Part shown: positions 1 to 6,819 of the stretch, in pieces | How positions within the stretch are numbered: the first letter of the stretch is position 1 | Layout: the number at the start of each line of letters is the position of its first letter | IMG/VR virus record: IMGVR_UViG_3300049218_000482 | Location: 1 to 21,556 of that record | DNA from: a virus | DNA length: 21,556 nucleotides | Direction: 5' to 3' (one strand) | Program-made: the position numbers and the translations under genes | Notes under the pieces: model-generated | What the model was told of the DNA's origin: nothing | The model's input: the letters and a program-made list of their open reading frames with translations, nothing else | The model's database searches: none

Positions 1-720
1 ATGACGCCATCCTTTTCTCGTCGAAAAATCCTGAAGTGCGCCTGTTGCCTCCCGATAGCAGCGGCGTTAATAGAACTGCCCTCTCTCGCCAATGCCGCAA
101 CACCCAGCTCACCCCGCACGTCAATGACCGCCGACCAAGCATTGAAGACGTTACGTGAAGGCAACGACGCGTTCATGTCTGACAAAATGGTCGCCAGCGA
201 AACCAACCGCGCCCGCCGCCTGGAAATCGCCAAGGGGCAGACGCCGTTCTGCGTGCTGATCTCCTGCTCAGACTCGCGAGTGCCGCCTGAGTTACTGTTT
301 GGACGCGGACTGGGTGAGCTGTTCATCGTCCGTAACGCAGGCAACACGGTCGACACCGCAGCCTTAGGTTCGGTCGAATACGCGGTCAGCCAGCTCGGCG
401 TGCCGCTGGTAGTCGTGATGGGCCACGAAAAATGCGGTGCTGTCAGTGCTGCGGTATCGGTGGTAGAGGACAACATCGTCTACCCAGGCGCCATTGGCGA
501 AATGATAGAACCGATCATTCCTGCGGTTCTGGCAGCCAAAGCGAAGAAGACCAACAACTTGCTGGAAGCTTCCGTTAAAAGCAACGTGCAGCGCACGGTT
601 GAGCGCTTGCGCTCAGCATCGGAGCCGACCCTGATGAACCCCATCAAAGAAGGCAAGGTGAAAGTCGTCGGGGCTTATTACTCACTGGAAAACGGCAAAG
701 TCGAATTCTTCGACGTCTGA
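1..720 (+). CDS. beta-class carbonic anhydrase with Tat signal peptide
   Basis: This enzyme interconverts CO2 and bicarbonate with a zinc ion. The 239-residue product carries the beta-class zinc and active-site signature: C89-S-D91-S-R93 in one motif, and H142 and C145 in GHEKCG. The N-terminus begins with SRRKILK, which fits the twin-arginine consensus, followed by a hydrophobic stretch to about residue 32, so the folded enzyme is probably exported to the periplasm by Tat. The reading frame starts with ATG at the first base of the window, so its ribosome binding site and any upstream promoter are not visible. It ends well before the tRNA gene and reads toward it. It appears to be an ordinary host gene unrelated to the phage-tail locus. 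The family call is firm; the export route is inferred from the signal. Confidence 0.93.
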   Translation: MTPSFSRRKILKCACCLPIAAALIELPSLANAATPSSPRTSMTADQALKTLREGNDAFMSDKMVASETNRARRLEIAKGQTPFCVLISCSDSRVPPELLFGRGLGELFIVRNAGNTVDTAALGSVEYAVSQLGVPLVVVMGHEKCGAVSAAVSVVEDNIVYPGAIGEMIEPIIPAVLAAKAKKTNNLLEASVKSNVQRTVERLRSASEPTLMNPIKEGKVKVVGAYYSLENGKVEFFDV

Positions 721-847
721 GGCCAATAACAGCCTGATCCGTTCGCCGGATGCGAGCCAGAGCGCAATTACGCTACCGGGCATTTCCCATGGAGACAGAG
801 GCCATGTGCTTTTTTGCTTAAGCGCATGAAAATTCTGAAAAAAAGTT

Positions 848-876
848 TTGCCTTTGGAAAGAACATCGACTACATT
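848..876 (+). promoter_or_regulatory. candidate sigma70 promoter of tRNA-Ser
   Basis: TTGCCT at 848-853 and TACATT at 871-876 are separated by exactly 17 bases and lie about 37 bases upstream of the mature tRNA 5' end. This is the expected place for a housekeeping promoter with a short leader. It is a sequence match only. Confidence 0.5.
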
Positions 877-912
877 AGCGCGCCTCGACAGACTGAACGT
901 CTGAAGAGACAC

Positions 913-1002
913 GGTGAAGTGTCCGAGTGGCTTAAGGAGCACGCCTGGAAAGTGTGTATACAAGAAATTGTATCGAGAGTTCGAATCTCTCCTTCACCGC
1001 CA
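913..1002 (+). tRNA. tRNA-Ser (anticodon GGA)
   Basis: The acceptor arms GGTGAAG (913-919) and CTTCACC (992-998) pair perfectly. They are followed by discriminator G999 and an encoded CCA (1000-1002). The anticodon loop reads CTGGAAA, giving anticodon GGA. The long variable arm and the T-loop GTTCGAATC are typical of a serine tRNA. The gene is complete. It sits just left of the phage-derived cluster, but no copy of its 3' end is found at the right side of the cluster, so there is no sign that it served as an attachment site. Confidence 0.96.
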
Positions 1003-1015
1003 TATTCGAAGTAAA

Positions 1016-1056
1016 CAAAACCCCTGAGATTCCTCGCGAATTCAGGGGTTTTGTGT
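1016..1056. terminator. bidirectional terminator between tRNA-Ser and the tailocin operon
   Basis: CAAAACCCCTGA (1016-1027) pairs with TCAGGGGTTTTG (1042-1053), a 12-base-pair stem with T-rich tails on both strands. It would stop tRNA-Ser transcription from the left and the convergent late operon, whose last gene ends at 1105, from the right. Confidence 0.85.
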
Positions 1057-1104
1057 TTCTGCGATACGGCCCTATGCCTTGAACGCTGACAGCCCTCTCC
1101 CCCT

Positions 1105-1614
1105 TCAACGCAGACACACCTCGCGGATATAAGCCTGCGCGGCGATCAAAGCTGCCTGATTGGTGATGAGGGCGGCGCGGAGATCGAGAACACGTTGTCC
1201 AGCATCTGAACCGAGTTCAACGGTGCCTGCATCACCCACGCTGGCGGTGCTGGCGGCAGCGGACACGTCGCCGCCACTGGCACGGCAACTTCCCGCGATG
1301 CGCAGCCGGCGAGTGCCGTCAGCCACAGCGCGGCGCAAAGACTGGTTTTCGGCATCGGCATGTTCCTTTTGCTGTGTAGCGGCCTGATCCAGGTCCGCGA
1401 GACGTTGTTGCGCTGAACGCTGACGCTCCAGCGCCAGACGTGACTGATCTGCTGCGGCAGCAGCGATTGCGGCGAGTGCGGTTTCATGTTGCTGCCGCTC
1501 GATGGCGAGTAACGCCACATAACGATTGGCTTGCCATTGCCATGCGACCGAGAAGCCGCTGGCAAACAGCACCAGCACGGCAAGCCCGATGCGGGCGATA
1601 CCCAAACCGTTCAC
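1105..1614 (-). CDS. Rz-like i-spanin
   Basis: This is the inner-membrane spanin subunit, which with Rz1 fuses inner and outer membranes at the end of lysis. The 169-residue product has one N-terminal membrane helix (about residues 6-25). A long alanine- and glutamine-rich helical region with coiled-coil character follows to about residue 95, as in the phage Rz family. The start is GTG at 1614, which overlaps the endolysin stop (GTGA); AAGG lies eight bases upstream and the two genes are probably translationally coupled. The lipoprotein partner is encoded inside this gene in another frame. It is the last gene of the late operon. Rz proteins are poorly conserved in sequence, so the call rests on topology, position after the endolysin, and the embedded Rz1. 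Confidence 0.85.
   Translation of the reverse strand: MNGLGIARIGLAVLVLFASGFSVAWQWQANRYVALLAIERQQHETALAAIAAAAADQSRLALERQRSAQQRLADLDQAATQQKEHADAENQSLRRAVADGTRRLRIAGSCRASGGDVSAAASTASVGDAGTVELGSDAGQRVLDLRAALITNQAALIAAQAYIREVCLR
1146..1355 (-). CDS. Rz1-like o-spanin lipoprotein, nested in Rz
   Basis: A 69-residue frame lies wholly inside the Rz-like gene in a different frame. It begins MPKTSLCAALWLTALAGC, a signal sequence with lipobox LAGC and modified Cys at residue 18. A short proline-rich segment (PLPPAPPAW) follows, typical of Rz1 lipoproteins anchored in the outer membrane. I chose ATG at 1355 because AAGGA lies eight bases upstream; the in-frame ATG at 1361 is only two bases from it. The open frame extends further upstream to 1583, but that part lacks a ribosome binding site and would bury the signal peptide. 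The nested arrangement is the same as in phage lambda. Confidence 0.85.
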   Translation of the reverse strand: MPKTSLCAALWLTALAGCASREVAVPVAATCPLPPAPPAWVMQAPLNSVQMLDNVFSISAPPSSPIRQL

Positions 1615-2222
1615 ATCAACACCTTGAGCGCCCGGCCATATAGCGCCAGCCGGTCCTCATAACCGTTCAAACCGCCATTCACGCACAGTGTCACGGTCTT
1701 CAGATCGCCTAGGTCCGCTTGCCGGTTCAACTGATTGACCGACCAGAACCAGCCCGCCGACAACGCGGCATTGTCCGGGTGCTCCAGCCACTCGGGATGA
1801 GCCAGCAAATCCAGGCCAAGCGCTGTACCGCACTCGCGGTAATTGTCCTTGCCGGTGACCTGAATCAAACCTCTGCCGCGGTATTTCCAGCCATCGCCTG
1901 ATGCCGGAGGACCATTGCCCATGCGCGAGGCATAGGCCAGGTTGGCGATGTTCTCAGGCTGATGAGCCACCGCCAGCGCCGTCGCATCATCAAAACGCCC
2001 AGGCCAACTGCGACGCAGCGCCTGAGCGCTGTAATCCAGGTTCTCGGTCAGACGATTCAACTGCGCCGACTCATGACCAATCTGCGCCATAAACGCTGCC
2101 ACGCGCACACGGGTGACGATCTGGTAACGGCTCATCGCCGCATTAAGCACAGGCACAAAAACGCCGGCAACAGGGCCGGCGTTGGGGAGGATCTGCAGCA
2201 ATTGCTGCTGGTTTAGTTGCAT
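1611..2222 (-). CDS. endolysin, glycoside hydrolase family 19 (chitinase-like lysozyme)
   Basis: This muramidase-type enzyme degrades peptidoglycan so that tail particles can be released. The 203-residue protein is a single GH19 domain. The catalytic glutamate is expected in IGHES (E51), with the second acid near E60 (LTENLDYS). The family motifs WKYRGRGLIQVTGKDNY and CVNGGLNG are also clear. There is no signal peptide, so it should depend on the holin encoded at the other end of the operon. ATG at 2222 is preceded by CGGAG. The stop overlaps the Rz start. GH19 endolysins are common in Pseudomonas prophages and tailocin clusters, so family and role are both secure. Confidence 0.93.
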   Translation of the reverse strand: MQLNQQQLLQILPNAGPVAGVFVPVLNAAMSRYQIVTRVRVAAFMAQIGHESAQLNRLTENLDYSAQALRRSWPGRFDDATALAVAHQPENIANLAYASRMGNGPPASGDGWKYRGRGLIQVTGKDNYRECGTALGLDLLAHPEWLEHPDNAALSAGWFWSVNQLNRQADLGDLKTVTLCVNGGLNGYEDRLALYGRALKVLM

Positions 2223-2288
2223 GGGTGTCTCCGGGTTGAGCAGATCAGTCTGGGAATGCCCGCCTAAGCGGGTCGAGGATTCAATGCG

Positions 2289-3734
2289 CTAAGCAGCGCT
2301 GAAAAAAGCTTCCATCAATGGCGCATCGTGAGCCGCCTCAAGGATGTGGCCGTCACGGTTGGGGTGCAGGCCATCAGGCGTGAGATTCGCCTTGAAACAC
2401 AGGCCGTTAGCACCCAGCAACGCTTCTCGACTCAAGACAAGCCCGTAGCGGGTGTCGGCCTGTGCGAGCGCTTTGTATTGCTGAACCACCTCACCTGCGC
2501 CCCACCCCGCTTTAGGCACCTGGTTTGCCTCGGTCGCCCAGCCGTCAGTGCTTGTTGTCTGCGCAATAGGCAGCACAAGCACGATCTTGTTGGCAGGAAT
2601 ACCGCCCGCCACCATCTGATCGCGCCGAAAATCTACGCGTGCCTTCGCCTGCGCCGCTGTCAACGCAGACGGATTCAGAAGGTCGTTGGTTGGCTCCTCG
2701 ATCAGAGCCGCCGTGCAGTACTTGAAGTAAGCCGACAGTCGTTGATCATCCTTACCCGCCAATGACGTACTTCCGGATATGGCGAAGTTGAACGCACCCG
2801 GTACGACAGTGAAGTTCTTGAGCGACCGCTGGAACCAGGCAGACCCGCCAAACACATCCGCCGGATCGCTGACAGCAGCGGTAATGCTTGTGCCAATAGC
2901 GATCAGCGCAGTGGCCTGCTTGTTTTTGTGTCGCGCCAGAAAGAACGGGTAATAGCCTCCGCTGCGCATCACCGGATCGGCGCCCGTCCAGGTAAATGAG
3001 CCTGGCACGTCCGTGTCTGACATCGTTGTCTGCGCAGGGTCAAAACGGTACATCGCCGTGCCATGCCCTTCGGCCGGGTTTCGATTGGAGTAAGGCACCG
3101 CTGCCGGACCGCTGAATACCGCGATGAGCTTCGCCGAGATGATTGAGCCACCCGGAATCTCATCGAGCCCGAATGCGGATGCGGGGATTTCATCGGCGTT
3201 AACGTCAGCCGCACCATCAGCGATGGTGTAAGCACGCGACCCATTCCAATACACGAGCGCGGCCTTGGGGGCGCCCTCGATATGCACCGCAAGCTTTTGT
3301 ATCGGTAAAGTATTGCCGGTATTGGTCAGCGTCGAGGTGCTGTCACGGTCAAGAAAAGCGTTGATGAAGTTAGGCACTAAGTGAGTGGCAGGTTCACTCC
3401 CCATCAAATGCGCTGAAAGCGTCGCGTAGCCATAGAGCTCTTGGGAGACCGTATCGAGAGCCATGAACATCGGGTTCCAGACTGTGGCCACCTTCAGCGA
3501 TGCAAGAGAACCGGGATCGGTACTGACGACACTGCGCAGGTAGACACTTCGCCACACGCTCCCATCGCTGTAAGCCCACGTGAATGAGTGAGGTGCTTCA
3601 GCGATGTCCGATACCTTGATGACCTGTTCCGGATTATCACCTGCCTTGAAAGCCTGAAGTTGCGCCAGCGTCAGTGACGGCACGCTATCAGCTCCGGTGT
3701 TTGCACCCAGGCTGCTACCGATAACCTGACTCAT
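2289..3734 (-). CDS. SGNH/GDSL-like hydrolase, probable enzymatic tailspike
   Basis: The 481-residue protein has an N-terminal half of unrecognised fold, likely for particle binding and beta-rich structure, and a C-terminal SGNH-hydrolase domain from about residue 273. Visible SGNH blocks are IAIGTSIT (nucleophile S283), AISGSTS (G321), EEPTND (N350) and TPDGLHPN (D454 and H457). Such esterases often remove acetyl groups from polysaccharides. In this position, after the fibres and before lysis, it most likely modifies or recognises O-antigen or another surface glycan of the target cell. It starts at ATG 3734 with GAGGTGAG upstream and overlaps the stop of a 31-codon frame. The substrate is unknown. 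An alternative is a soluble esterase not attached to the particle, but its length and context favour a spike. Confidence 0.75.
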   Translation of the reverse strand: MSQVIGSSLGANTGADSVPSLTLAQLQAFKAGDNPEQVIKVSDIAEAPHSFTWAYSDGSVWRSVYLRSVVSTDPGSLASLKVATVWNPMFMALDTVSQELYGYATLSAHLMGSEPATHLVPNFINAFLDRDSTSTLTNTGNTLPIQKLAVHIEGAPKAALVYWNGSRAYTIADGAADVNADEIPASAFGLDEIPGGSIISAKLIAVFSGPAAVPYSNRNPAEGHGTAMYRFDPAQTTMSDTDVPGSFTWTGADPVMRSGGYYPFFLARHKNKQATALIAIGTSITAAVSDPADVFGGSAWFQRSLKNFTVVPGAFNFAISGSTSLAGKDDQRLSAYFKYCTAALIEEPTNDLLNPSALTAAQAKARVDFRRDQMVAGGIPANKIVLVLPIAQTTSTDGWATEANQVPKAGWGAGEVVQQYKALAQADTRYGLVLSREALLGANGLCFKANLTPDGLHPNRDGHILEAAHDAPLMEAFFSAA

Positions 3735-3826
3735 AAGCTCACCTCAAAAACGGCGCGGCTGATTGGTTTAATTGCTACACGTTTCTGCCCGAGATAATGC
3801 TCGGTGGTTAATTGGGTCGTGTTCAT
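3731..3826 (-). CDS. short coupled frame (31 aa) upstream of the SGNH spike
   Basis: ATG at 3826 opens a 31-residue frame beginning MNTTQLTTEHYLGQKR and ending in VFEVSL. AGGT lies about eight bases upstream, and the stop overlaps the SGNH start as ATGA, so translation could be coupled. I do not recognise the peptide. It may be a real small tail component or only a leader that delivers ribosomes to the spike gene. The overlap and ribosome binding site are the only support. Confidence 0.4.
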   Translation of the reverse strand: MNTTQLTTEHYLGQKRVAIKPISRAVFEVSL

Positions 3827-3904
3827 GGTGTTTACCTAATAAGTGAGACCTTCTGTTGAGTGATTGCCGTCCTTACCCGCAGCCCGACTGAATGCTTCAA
3901 GCAC

Positions 3905-3927
3905 AAAAAAACCCGCTCATTGGCGGG
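3905..3927 (-). terminator. intrinsic terminator inside the late operon, upstream of the SGNH spike
   Basis: On the minus strand CCCGC-(CAATGA)-GCGGG is followed directly by seven T residues. It lies between the second fibre-chaperone gene (ends 3975) and the SGNH module, so it falls within the transcription unit, not at its end. Confidence 0.75.
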
Positions 3928-3974
3928 CTCTATGTGTTTCAACGGGATGAGAAAGTTTCGGGAGAGTTAGTACG

Positions 3975-4307
3975 TTACGCTTGAGGCATTTCTAAACGGG
4001 CAGGCTCTGGCACAAGGATGTGCAGCGTGATCATGTGCTTCAAGTCGTAGGGAGCCCCGTCTTTCGTTACGGTTATCGTAAGCAAGCCATCCGTGAAGTC
4101 CGTCTCTACGTCTGCGCGACTGTCAATCTGATTGACCGTGTAGCCCCATCCTTCATCAACTGGTGGAAAAGGCACCATCCCCAAGGACCCTACGACCTGA
4201 TAAACACCTTTTGATAGCCTGGCAGAGGATACGGCAGTATTTCCCTGCGAAACAAAATCGTAAGTAGCACCGTCAGAACCGAGAATATTGATTGCTGCTC
4301 TGGACAT
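3975..4307 (-). CDS. fibre-associated protein, N-terminal half of a tail-fibre chaperone (second cassette)
   Basis: The 110-residue product aligns along its whole length with about the first 105 residues of the chaperone gene at 5295-5861. Shared features are RAAINILGS near the start, GVYxVVGxLGM and GWGYxVNQ in the middle, and ITLHxLV near the end. It lacks the C-terminal Caudo_TAP-type chaperone segment found in that paralogue. It begins two bases after the stop of the second fibre. Either the chaperone domain has been lost and this half is now a fibre cap or subunit, or the paralogue at 5295 must serve both fibres. The gene is followed by a strong terminator hairpin and about 150 bases without a clear gene. 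Confidence 0.7.
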   Translation of the reverse strand: MSRAAINILGSDGATYDFVSQGNTAVSSARLSKGVYQVVGSLGMVPFPPVDEGWGYTVNQIDSRADVETDFTDGLLTITVTKDGAPYDLKHMITLHILVPEPARLEMPQA

Positions 4308-4308
4308 A

Positions 4309-5169
4309 TTAGATAGCCTTCAGTGTGCCGTCAGCGGCGCGAGTGGTGTTGCTGGTGTGGTAAAGCTTGCACCAAGCCGAGAATCCAGAGCTCCCACTCA
4401 AACTCCTGAATCCCATTTCAGCCGTGGCGTAGTCAACCGCTATCTGCCCGCCGTAGTTAGCGCCTCCGCTAAAAATGGCAGACAGTTCTATCATTGATCC
4501 GTAACCAGTTCCGAACGTAGGCTTATCAACGGTGAGACCGTCATAACGATAAAAACCCGTAGGGTATATTTCTGAGTTTGAAGCGTTTGAAATTCTCACT
4601 AGGCCCGGATTAAAAGGGCTGCCCAAGCCAAAACTTCCGACCTGCATAACAGACCCCGCATCCGAGCCTATGTTAGCGGTTGACGCTGTACCTAACTGTA
4701 GCCCTGCACGTGCTGCAGCTGGACTAGTACCACCTGTTCCGCCGTTTACAACAGGTACTGCATCCACCTGAGCAGTCGCTAGCCCAAGAGCAAGCCTTGC
4801 CGCCCCAGAATCTGAGGACCCCGTGCCGCCCTTAGCCACTGGCAGAACCTCGTAATTGCCGGTAGTGCGCAGTGAAGCGAGTTTATTTCCGAACTCGTTG
4901 ACCAATGCCCGCAGCGTATCTGCCGAATCCTTCACGTATCCCTGCATAGGAGTCAGCGCATAAATGCCAACGGCATTAGTTACACCCTGATAATTCGGCG
5001 ATATCGACAAAACCGTATCACTGGCGATATTAACCACTTCATACCAGCCACCATCAGGACCGCGAAATGCATCGCCTACACGACTGTTTGCTGCAAAAGC
5101 GGTGTTAGTACCTGTTACCGTTGCAACATTATTTTGCACGTTAACCGTGCCTGTTTTGTACCATGGCAT
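4309..5169 (-). CDS. tail fibre, second copy
   Basis: The 286-residue fibre shares its N-terminal region with the fibre at 5858-6736: both contain RVGDAFRGPDGGWYEV, SISPNYQG and MQGYVKDSAD. Both also end in NTTRAADGTLKAI, whereas the segment from about residue 180 to 265 differs strongly. Repeats of the KGGTG type, common in phage fibre shafts, occur around residues 110-155. I chose ATG at 5169 because its product starts MPWYKTGT, matching MAWYSTGT of the paralogue; an upstream TTG at 5190 is in frame but has no support. The variable distal part is expected to bind the receptor on the target cell. Confidence 0.82.
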   Translation of the reverse strand: MPWYKTGTVNVQNNVATVTGTNTAFAANSRVGDAFRGPDGGWYEVVNIASDTVLSISPNYQGVTNAVGIYALTPMQGYVKDSADTLRALVNEFGNKLASLRTTGNYEVLPVAKGGTGSSDSGAARLALGLATAQVDAVPVVNGGTGGTSPAAARAGLQLGTASTANIGSDAGSVMQVGSFGLGSPFNPGLVRISNASNSEIYPTGFYRYDGLTVDKPTFGTGYGSMIELSAIFSGGANYGGQIAVDYATAEMGFRSLSGSSGFSAWCKLYHTSNTTRAADGTLKAI

Positions 5170-5190
5170 TTTTTTGATTCCCGAAGTCAA

Positions 5191-5294
5191 TCTCTATCGA
5201 AATGCATATATACAACCAAAGCAAGCCCCCTAAAACACATGCTTACTATTAGTCTAGGGCGCTTTTATTGGAAAGCTTTACTTATTGATTTTAA
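5191..5294. other. AT-rich gap between fibre cassettes
   Basis: About 100 bases of AT-rich sequence separate the first fibre-chaperone gene from the second fibre. I see no good open frame. An imperfect inverted repeat (AGCCCCCTA against TAGGGCGCT) spans roughly 5222-5262, without a T-run. It may be the junction of the cassette duplication. Confidence 0.35.
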
Positions 5295-5861
5295 TCACTC
5301 TGGCGCTACCGGCCAGTCAATTTTATTCGGATAGCCGGACTGATCAATTACCCGGTTAAGCGCGACTCTGTATTTCTTCCAGGCCTTGAGTAGAGTGACG
5401 TTTTCTTCCGTGGCCTCGTCGACATCAACTGCATCCTGCAGCGGTGCGACCTTGAAGTCTGCAATTGCACGTAGCCGCATATATTCAGCATCCACTTCAG
5501 ACATAAGCTCACTGGTTTTTTCGGCAGGCTGATTTGACAAGGACATTTCTACCGGAGGCAGTTCCTCGACAAGAACATGAAGCGTGATGCTATGCGCGAG
5601 TTTGACGGGTACCTTTTCATTTTCGACCGTCACTCGCAGTTCGTTTTCCGCATACTCAATTGAAATAGTCTTGTCGAGGTCTGCCTGATTAACAACATAA
5701 CCCCAACCCATAGGTGGCGGCGCCATGCCGAGCGTGCCCACTACCCGATAAACCCCATCGCTGTACGAAGACGTAATCTCGCTGACGCCCAGAGACGTTA
5801 CATCGATGATTTCCCCGCTAGAACCGAGGATATTAATTGCTGCGCGAGTAGTCATATTCAT
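5295..5861 (-). CDS. tail fibre assembly chaperone (Caudo_TAP-type C-terminus), first cassette
   Basis: The 188-residue protein has an N-terminal domain of about 105 residues shared with the gene at 3975-4307. Its C-terminal segment (about residues 128-188) has the look of the phage tail-fibre assembly (Tfa/Caudo_TAP) family: an AIADFKVAPLQDA segment, a helix with LLKAWKKYRVALNRV, and an ending IDWPVAPE. Such proteins help fibres trimerise and may stay attached at the tip. ATG at 5861 overlaps the fibre stop (ATGA), so the two are coupled. An internal ATG at 5855 is also possible. The role is well supported by the C-terminal family features and the position directly after a fibre gene. Confidence 0.85.
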   Translation of the reverse strand: MNMTTRAAINILGSSGEIIDVTSLGVSEITSSYSDGVYRVVGTLGMAPPPMGWGYVVNQADLDKTISIEYAENELRVTVENEKVPVKLAHSITLHVLVEELPPVEMSLSNQPAEKTSELMSEVDAEYMRLRAIADFKVAPLQDAVDVDEATEENVTLLKAWKKYRVALNRVIDQSGYPNKIDWPVAPE

Positions 5862-6736
5862 ATCGCCTTTAGGGTGCCGTCCGCAGCGCGGGTTGTATTA
5901 CCGGTGTGATAAATTTCAGCCCATGACGTCGCGCCGGTTTGATCTTTTAAAATTGAACGAAAATAAGCCTTGTTTACAGAAATACCCAGTGCCAGCTGCG
6001 ACTGCCAGCGAGGATCATTCCCCCAATCGGTGGACAGCAGTTGAACTGTACTCCAAGGAGAGTTGAAAGCATTATTTAGACTATATAACCCAGTACTTCT
6101 TGCCTCATTAGCATTACCATTAGAAATGATAGACGAATCCAACCACCCTCCTGCCCCAACGCTCATCACATTACCTGGCTGGGTACCAATGTTAGCAACT
6201 GCAGCCGTACCCAGTCCTAGTCCACTCCTTGCTAACACCTGAGTATTTCCTCCGGTTCCTCCTTTGGTAATAGGCAGCGTGTTTTCTACTGCAACACTTC
6301 CCAAGCCAAGACTAGTACGCGCCGCTACTTGGTCGGAACCTCCGGTACCTCCTTTAGTAACGGGTAGAACGTTCTCCGTAGCGACAGTTCCGACACCCAA
6401 GGAAGCTCGGACTCCTTCAACAGTCCCTGAGGTGCCCAGCACTGCCAGTGTTGCACCGAATTGGTTAACCACCATACGAAGCGCGTCGGCCGAATCCTTA
6501 ACGTAGCCCTGCATCGGCGCCAGAGCATAGGAGCCCGCAGCGTTGTTTGCGCCTTGATAATTTGGGGAGATAGACATCGCCGTGTCGCTGGCTATGTTAG
6601 TTACCTCATACCATCCACCGTCAGGTCCTCTAAAGGCATCGCCAACCCTAGCATTAGCGATAAAAGAAGTGCCTTTACCTGTAACTGCGCTGGAATCCAG
6701 AGTGACAGAAATTGTACCTGTACTGTACCAAGCCAT
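5858..6736 (-). CDS. tail fibre, first copy
   Basis: The 292-residue protein is a receptor-binding fibre candidate. Residues 1-95 form a conserved region shared with the second fibre. Residues 119-145 and 149-175 are two copies of a shaft repeat of the form (V)ENxLPxTKGGTGG...ARxxLGLG. The stretch from about 185 to 270 is unlike the second fibre. The final residues NTTRAADGTLKAI are shared. ATG at 6736 has GGAGG nine bases upstream. It is coupled to its chaperone by an ATGA overlap. The fibre identity is supported by the GGTG repeats and the chaperone neighbour; the receptor is unknown. Confidence 0.85.
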   Translation of the reverse strand: MAWYSTGTISVTLDSSAVTGKGTSFIANARVGDAFRGPDGGWYEVTNIASDTAMSISPNYQGANNAAGSYALAPMQGYVKDSADALRMVVNQFGATLAVLGTSGTVEGVRASLGVGTVATENVLPVTKGGTGGSDQVAARTSLGLGSVAVENTLPITKGGTGGNTQVLARSGLGLGTAAVANIGTQPGNVMSVGAGGWLDSSIISNGNANEARSTGLYSLNNAFNSPWSTVQLLSTDWGNDPRWQSQLALGISVNKAYFRSILKDQTGATSWAEIYHTGNTTRAADGTLKAI

Positions 6737-6819
6737 AGCTTATTACCTCCAAAAAATTTGAAAAAATAAAAATACACTAAAAATAGATCACTATTAATCA
6801 ACTTTCACAAAGGTACACT

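Noticed and set aside
814-1014. 66-codon plus-strand frame
   Set aside because: It runs through the whole tRNA-Ser gene and has no protein-like features.
1356-1583. Upstream extension of the Rz1 frame
   Set aside because: It would bury the lipoprotein signal; ATG 1355 has a proper ribosome site and lipobox at residue 18.
2161-2182. Strong GC hairpin within the endolysin start region
   Set aside because: Located in codons, no T-run on either strand; likely a by-product of coding sequence.
6200-6430. Repeated sequence resembling a short tandem array
   Set aside because: It encodes the KGGTG shaft repeats of the fibre; no CRISPR-like spacing or cas genes exist in the window.
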